Shown here: piece by piece, positions 60,920 to 64,000 of the stretch
Position numbering within the stretch: the first letter of the stretch is position 1
Layout: every line of letters starts with the position of its first letter
Assembly (NCBI RefSeq): GCF_016820515.1
Contig: NZ_JADHDV010000014.1
Span: 1-64,000 of the forward strand
DNA length: 64,000 bases
Direction: 5' to 3'
Source: Pseudoxanthomonas beigongshangi
Lineage (GTDB): Bacteria > Pseudomonadota > Gammaproteobacteria > Xanthomonadales > Xanthomonadaceae
Program-made: the position numbers and the translations under genes
The notes under the pieces: model-generated
Seen by the model: the letters and a program-made list of their open reading frames with translations, nothing else
The model's database searches: none
Told to the model about the DNA's origin: nothing

Positions 60920-62491
60920 CTACCGGGTCGGGCTTGCACCCGCGTCCGGCGACATCGGCGGCGTTGCCTGCCGCCGGTAGTACGCGCGAGCGGTGGGAGT
61001 TTCCACGCTCAGCGCCCGCACGACGCCATGAGCGTCGCGATGGAAGCGCAGTTCCGCGTCGTAGCGCGCGGCCAGGAAGCGCACCGGCGTCAGCGGCAGC
61101 AGCGGCGATGATTCCTCCGGCTCGTCGGCCGGGCCGACCGTGAAGGCACCATCGGCCCGCTTGACTTCCAGCGCGTCGAATTCGAACCGGTCGGCCAATT
61201 CACCACGCAGGTCCATCGGAACAGCCGCATCCAGCCGATAGGTGCCGGCGTAATCGGCGTAGGCCGGCGCGCTGGTATCCAACGCGATCATGCGGACCAG
61301 CGGCTTCACGCCGTGTCCCAGCGCATCCGACAGCGCATTGCGGATTTCACCGCGCAGTCCCTTGCTGTTCTTGCCATTGGTCAGGATGACGAAGCCATCG
61401 CCGGAGTCGAGATAGCCCTCGAACCCGGCGTGGTAGCTGTCGTTGTCGCCATTGTGGAAGAACCGGCGCGTCGCGCCGGTACCGGACAGTTCCGGGCCCA
61501 GCCCGCGCGTGCCCGGTGAAACCTCGCTCATCATCTGTATCGCCGTGTCACGCGGCAGGAAGTCGCTCCGGCCCTGATAACTCTTGATCAGCGCGCCGAC
61601 GAATGCGCCCATCTCGTTGGCGCTGGTCCACAGGCCCGAGGCGGCCTGCTCCGGAAACGCTTCCCAGCCACGCGGCAATGCGGTTGGCCGGCCCTGTTCG
61701 TCGTGTGCCTTGGCGATGTTGCCGCGCCGCGCCGGCAGCGGATTCTCGAAGGTGCTGCGGCGCATGCCGATGCGTTCGAAGACCTGCGCCCGCGCCGCTT
61801 CGACGAACGACGTGCCGGTCACGTCCTCGATGACCTGCTGCTCGACCATGACACCGCCGCCGGAATAATCGCTCTCCGTACCCGGTTCGCGCTTCAGGCG
61901 GACCGGATCGTTCTTGGCGGGCGGGGTGCCGTCGAGGGTCTGCACCAGCGTGGGCAGCTTCTCGCCGGGCAGATAGTCCTGGAATCCGTGCACGGTCAGC
62001 CCGGAGGTATGCGACAGCAGCATGCGCATCGTCACCGTGGGATTGCGGATGCCTGGGGCTTCCGGGATCCGCCACGACGTCATGTAGCGATTGACGTCGC
62101 GATCCAGATCGATCCTGTCCTGCGCGACCAGTTGCAGCGACGTCGCCGCCGCGACCACCTTGCTGACCGAGCCCACCGAGAACAGCGTGTCCGCATCCAC
62201 CGCATCCGGGGTGCCGGCTTCGCGCACGCCGAAGCCGGCGGCGTAAACCACCTCGCCATTCCTCAGCACCGCCACCGCCACGCCGGGCACCTTGTAGTGC
62301 GCCATGCGCTCCTGCAATGACCAATGCGGCACGGGTTCGCCCGCCTTGAGCAGACTGGGGCGCAGGCCCTGCGCCAGCGCGGTTTTCAGCGGCGCGGTAT
62401 CGCCATCGGCCGGCGCCTGCGCGCCCGCCATGCCCATCACGCCCGCCAGCATCAGCGCCGACAGCATGCGGACCGATTTCCTGTTCTTCAT
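60920..62491 (-). CDS. Serine hydrolase, beta-lactamase/penicillin-binding protein-like
   Basis: 523 residues. Signal peptide about 1-25 (ALMLAGVMGMAGAQA). SxxK motif Ser108-Val-Ser-Lys111 in FSVGSVSKVV; LLSHTSGLTVHGF; YSG at the second motif (YSGGG, the form in PBP4*/esterase-type hydrolases); HNGDNDSY near the third. The C-terminal part (from about 410) is a lipocalin-like extra domain. The start ATG at 62491 has GAGG 7 nt upstream. It follows the M56/ankyrin gene on the same strand (150 bp). Function could be peptidase or esterase; whether it cleaves beta-lactams is not known. Confidence 0.85.
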   Translation of the reverse strand: MKNRKSVRMLSALMLAGVMGMAGAQAPADGDTAPLKTALAQGLRPSLLKAGEPVPHWSLQERMAHYKVPGVAVAVLRNGEVVYAAGFGVREAGTPDAVDADTLFSVGSVSKVVAAATSLQLVAQDRIDLDRDVNRYMTSWRIPEAPGIRNPTVTMRMLLSHTSGLTVHGFQDYLPGEKLPTLVQTLDGTPPAKNDPVRLKREPGTESDYSGGGVMVEQQVIEDVTGTSFVEAARAQVFERIGMRRSTFENPLPARRGNIAKAHDEQGRPTALPRGWEAFPEQAASGLWTSANEMGAFVGALIKSYQGRSDFLPRDTAIQMMSEVSPGTRGLGPELSGTGATRRFFHNGDNDSYHAGFEGYLDSGDGFVILTNGKNSKGLRGEIRNALSDALGHGVKPLVRMIALDTSAPAYADYAGTYRLDAAVPMDLRGELADRFEFDALEVKRADGAFTVGPADEPEESSPLLPLTPVRFLAARYDAELRFHRDAHGVVRALSVETPTARAYYRRQATPPMSPDAGASPTR

Positions 62492-62502
62492 CTGCAATCC
62501 TC

Positions 62503-62526
62503 CGTTGATGCGTTGATGCGTTGATG
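62503..62526. repeat. Three tandem copies of CGTTGATG
   Basis: Perfect 8-bp units at 62503, 62511 and 62519, followed by CGTG. They begin at the Shine-Dalgarno of the serine hydrolase gene at 62491. Confidence 0.85.
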
Positions 62527-62641
62527 CGTGTTGTCGCGCGGGGCTTCAAGCACGGCGCCGCCCGCGTTGCCGCGCGTTTCGCGGCGACGGCGGTTTTTTC
62601 TGCATCCATCGGGTGCCCTCCCGCCCGATGTCGCGCGTTCT

Positions 62642-64000
62642 TCAACCTCCGGCTTTCGCGCCCTGCTCCAGCAGATAGGCACGCACCGCCGGATCGCGGG
62701 TCTGGTTCAGCGGTGTGCGCCAGCGTCCCAGCCAGCCGTCGGCTTCCACGCCCAGATTGACGTCGGCACCGCGTTCGACCAGATAGCGGACGGTCGGAAG
62801 ATGGCCGGCGCGGGCGGCATTGATCAGCGGCGTTTCGTCATAGGTCACCACGCGGTTGACGTCGGCACCGGCGGCGACCAGGCGCTCCACGATTGGCTGC
62901 GCGCCCAGGCCCGAAGCCACGATCAACGGATTGCCTTCGCCGAGCGAGGCCCGGTTCGGATCCGCACCGAGTTCCAGCAGCGCATCAACGGTCCCCACAT
63001 CCCGCGAGCGGACCGCCTGGATCAGCGCCGTGCCTTCGTCGAGCACGCGCGCATCCACGTCGGCGCCCGCCCGGACGAGTTCGCGCGCCATCTCCCGATC
63101 CCCGTCGCGGGCGGCGGCGAGCAAGGCAGTGACCTGCGCATCGGGTTTGGCGGCACATCCCCCGGGCACGTCCAGGCGCGGCGTAGCCGCTACCGCCAGG
63201 CCGGTGCACGCCGTCAGCAGGGCGACACTGAGCGCCATCGCGCCACGGCGCCGGGCGAAGCCGGCTCCCGCACCGTCCTGGATCAACCCATCGATGCGCT
63301 GCGCGAGATGGCCGCGATGCTCGACCATGCCCACTGCAAGCCACTCGCGCTGTTCGCCCAGATCCAGCATGGCCTCGGCGCTGGCCAGCAACGAGTCGGC
63401 GTAGTCGGTCGGCGCATCGCAATCCTGCGCGGCGCGCGCATCGCAGGCCATTTCCCGCGCCAGTTCCAGGCGTGCATTGATGGCGCGCAGGAACGGATTC
63501 CACCAGAACAAGGCCAGCAGGCCGCGCAAAGCGGCGGCGAGCCAGAGATCGCCACGCCGGATATGCGCGATCTCGTGCCGCAACACGTCGCGCAGCGCGT
63601 CCACCGGCAGGCTCTCCACCAGGCCGCACGGAACCAGAATGCGTGGACGAAGCAGCCCGACGACCATCGGCCCGTCGGCGGCGGTGCTGGCGATGCGCGC
63701 GTTCCGGGGCAGGGCCACGCCCAGTGTCGCTTCCAGCGCGGGCGCGGGCTGTGTCACGCGGCGCAGGCGGCGCGTTTCCCGCCATCCCTCGAACAATCGC
63801 ATCCACTGCCATAGCAGGCCGAGCCCCCACGCCAACACCAGCACCGTCGAGAAGGAGCGCGGAACTTCCAGATACATCGTGTCAGGATGTTGTCCCGCCT
63901 CGTACACCGCCTCATCCGCGCGCGCGCCTTCTCCCGGCAGCACGACGACGTGCTCGGGTTCGGTGACCCGCGCCGGCAGCGTGGTCGTCCAGTCCGGCAG
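62642..64000 (-). CDS. M56/BlaR1-type metallopeptidase fused to ankyrin repeats (5' end beyond window)
   Basis: About 450 codons are visible; the frame is open to base 64000, so the N-terminus, probably with more membrane helices, is missing. The M56 part has HEIAH (HExxH zinc motif) and ELAREMACDARAAQD; a membrane segment VLVLAWGLGLLW lies before it, and one after it (LSVALLTACTGLAVAA). Downstream, about 150 residues make four or five ankyrin repeats (e.g. LLAAARDGDREMARELVRAGADVDAR; PLINAARAGHLPTVRYLVERGADVN). BlaR1/MecR1 proteins are sensors that cleave a repressor; ankyrins bind proteins. The pair with the hydrolase gene behind it resembles a sensor with its target. Confidence 0.85.
   Translation of the reverse strand: MPDWTTTLPARVTEPEHVVVLPGEGARADEAVYEAGQHPDTMYLEVPRSFSTVLVLAWGLGLLWQWMRLFEGWRETRRLRRVTQPAPALEATLGVALPRNARIASTAADGPMVVGLLRPRILVPCGLVESLPVDALRDVLRHEIAHIRRGDLWLAAALRGLLALFWWNPFLRAINARLELAREMACDARAAQDCDAPTDYADSLLASAEAMLDLGEQREWLAVGMVEHRGHLAQRIDGLIQDGAGAGFARRRGAMALSVALLTACTGLAVAATPRLDVPGGCAAKPDAQVTALLAAARDGDREMARELVRAGADVDARVLDEGTALIQAVRSRDVGTVDALLELGADPNRASLGEGNPLIVASGLGAQPIVERLVAAGADVNRVVTYDETPLINAARAGHLPTVRYLVERGADVNLGVEADGWLGRWRTPLNQTRDPAVRAYLLEQGAKAGG

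Overview
The window reads as the chromosome of a high-GC gammaproteobacterium of the Lysobacteraceae/Xanthomonadaceae (Lysobacter, Luteimonas or Pseudoxanthomonas type). This rests on codon use, on the Pseudomonas-like polyamine genes, on TonB-receptor and SymE gene styles, and on many short intergenic hairpin repeats. No rRNA, tRNA, CRISPR array, transposase or prophage module was recognised. Genes are dense, and many neighbours overlap by 4 nt (ATGA or GTGA), which marks translationally coupled operons.

Left end (1-6.0 kb): a phospholipase D/cardiolipin synthase-like gene running off the edge, a lipoprotein histidine phosphatase, endonuclease V, two pirins and aquaporin Z. 6.2-29.7 kb: a large polyamine catabolism and uptake region. 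On the minus strand it holds, in order, a gamma-glutamyl-GABA hydrolase, a glutamine synthetase-like gamma-glutamylpolyamine synthetase, a putrescine:pyruvate aminotransferase, two tandem polyamine-binding proteins, an ABC ATPase, two permeases, and a succinate-semialdehyde dehydrogenase. This is the gene order I recall for spuABCDEFGH of Pseudomonas aeruginosa plus a gabD-like gene. Divergent from it are a second glutamine synthetase paralogue and a gamma-glutamylputrescine oxidase. A PuuR-like repressor with a PuuC-like aldehyde dehydrogenase follows, and then a beta-alanine branch (omega-amino acid aminotransferase, alanine dehydrogenase, malonate/methylmalonate-semialdehyde dehydrogenase). 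A shared 19-bp sequence lies upstream of the GS2 gene, the repressor and the beta-alanine aminotransferase, with a weaker half-match before the puuD-type gene. A bacteriohemerythrin with an FNR box, an MFS transporter and a small unknown gene interrupt this region.

29.7-36.2 kb: a six-copy 171-bp tandem repeat array, then an RND efflux adaptor and pump with a divergent AraC regulator. 36.2-40.6 kb: small housekeeping enzymes (exonuclease III, three VOC proteins, a cysteine hydrolase, a metallophosphoesterase, a DHFR/RibD-like reductase). 40.6-46.4 kb: a Fur-box-headed siderophore operon (TonB receptor, periplasmic esterase, two small membrane proteins, PepSY membrane protein); the esterase gene has been invaded in frame by repeat DNA. 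46.5-49.4 kb: a DUF6348-like protein, a SymE toxin-like gene and a structured non-coding stretch between 118-bp direct repeats, an AadA-like aminoglycoside nucleotidyltransferase and a small membrane protein. 49.7-55.5 kb: an acyltransferase-3 membrane protein, a GST, the argP/argO exporter pair, a diguanylate cyclase, an unknown protein and a GNAT remnant. 55.7-64 kb: two serine beta-lactamase-fold hydrolases, secreted unknowns, a CadC-like regulator, an Arr rifamycin ADP-ribosyltransferase and, running off the right edge, an M56/BlaR1-type peptidase fused to ankyrin repeats.
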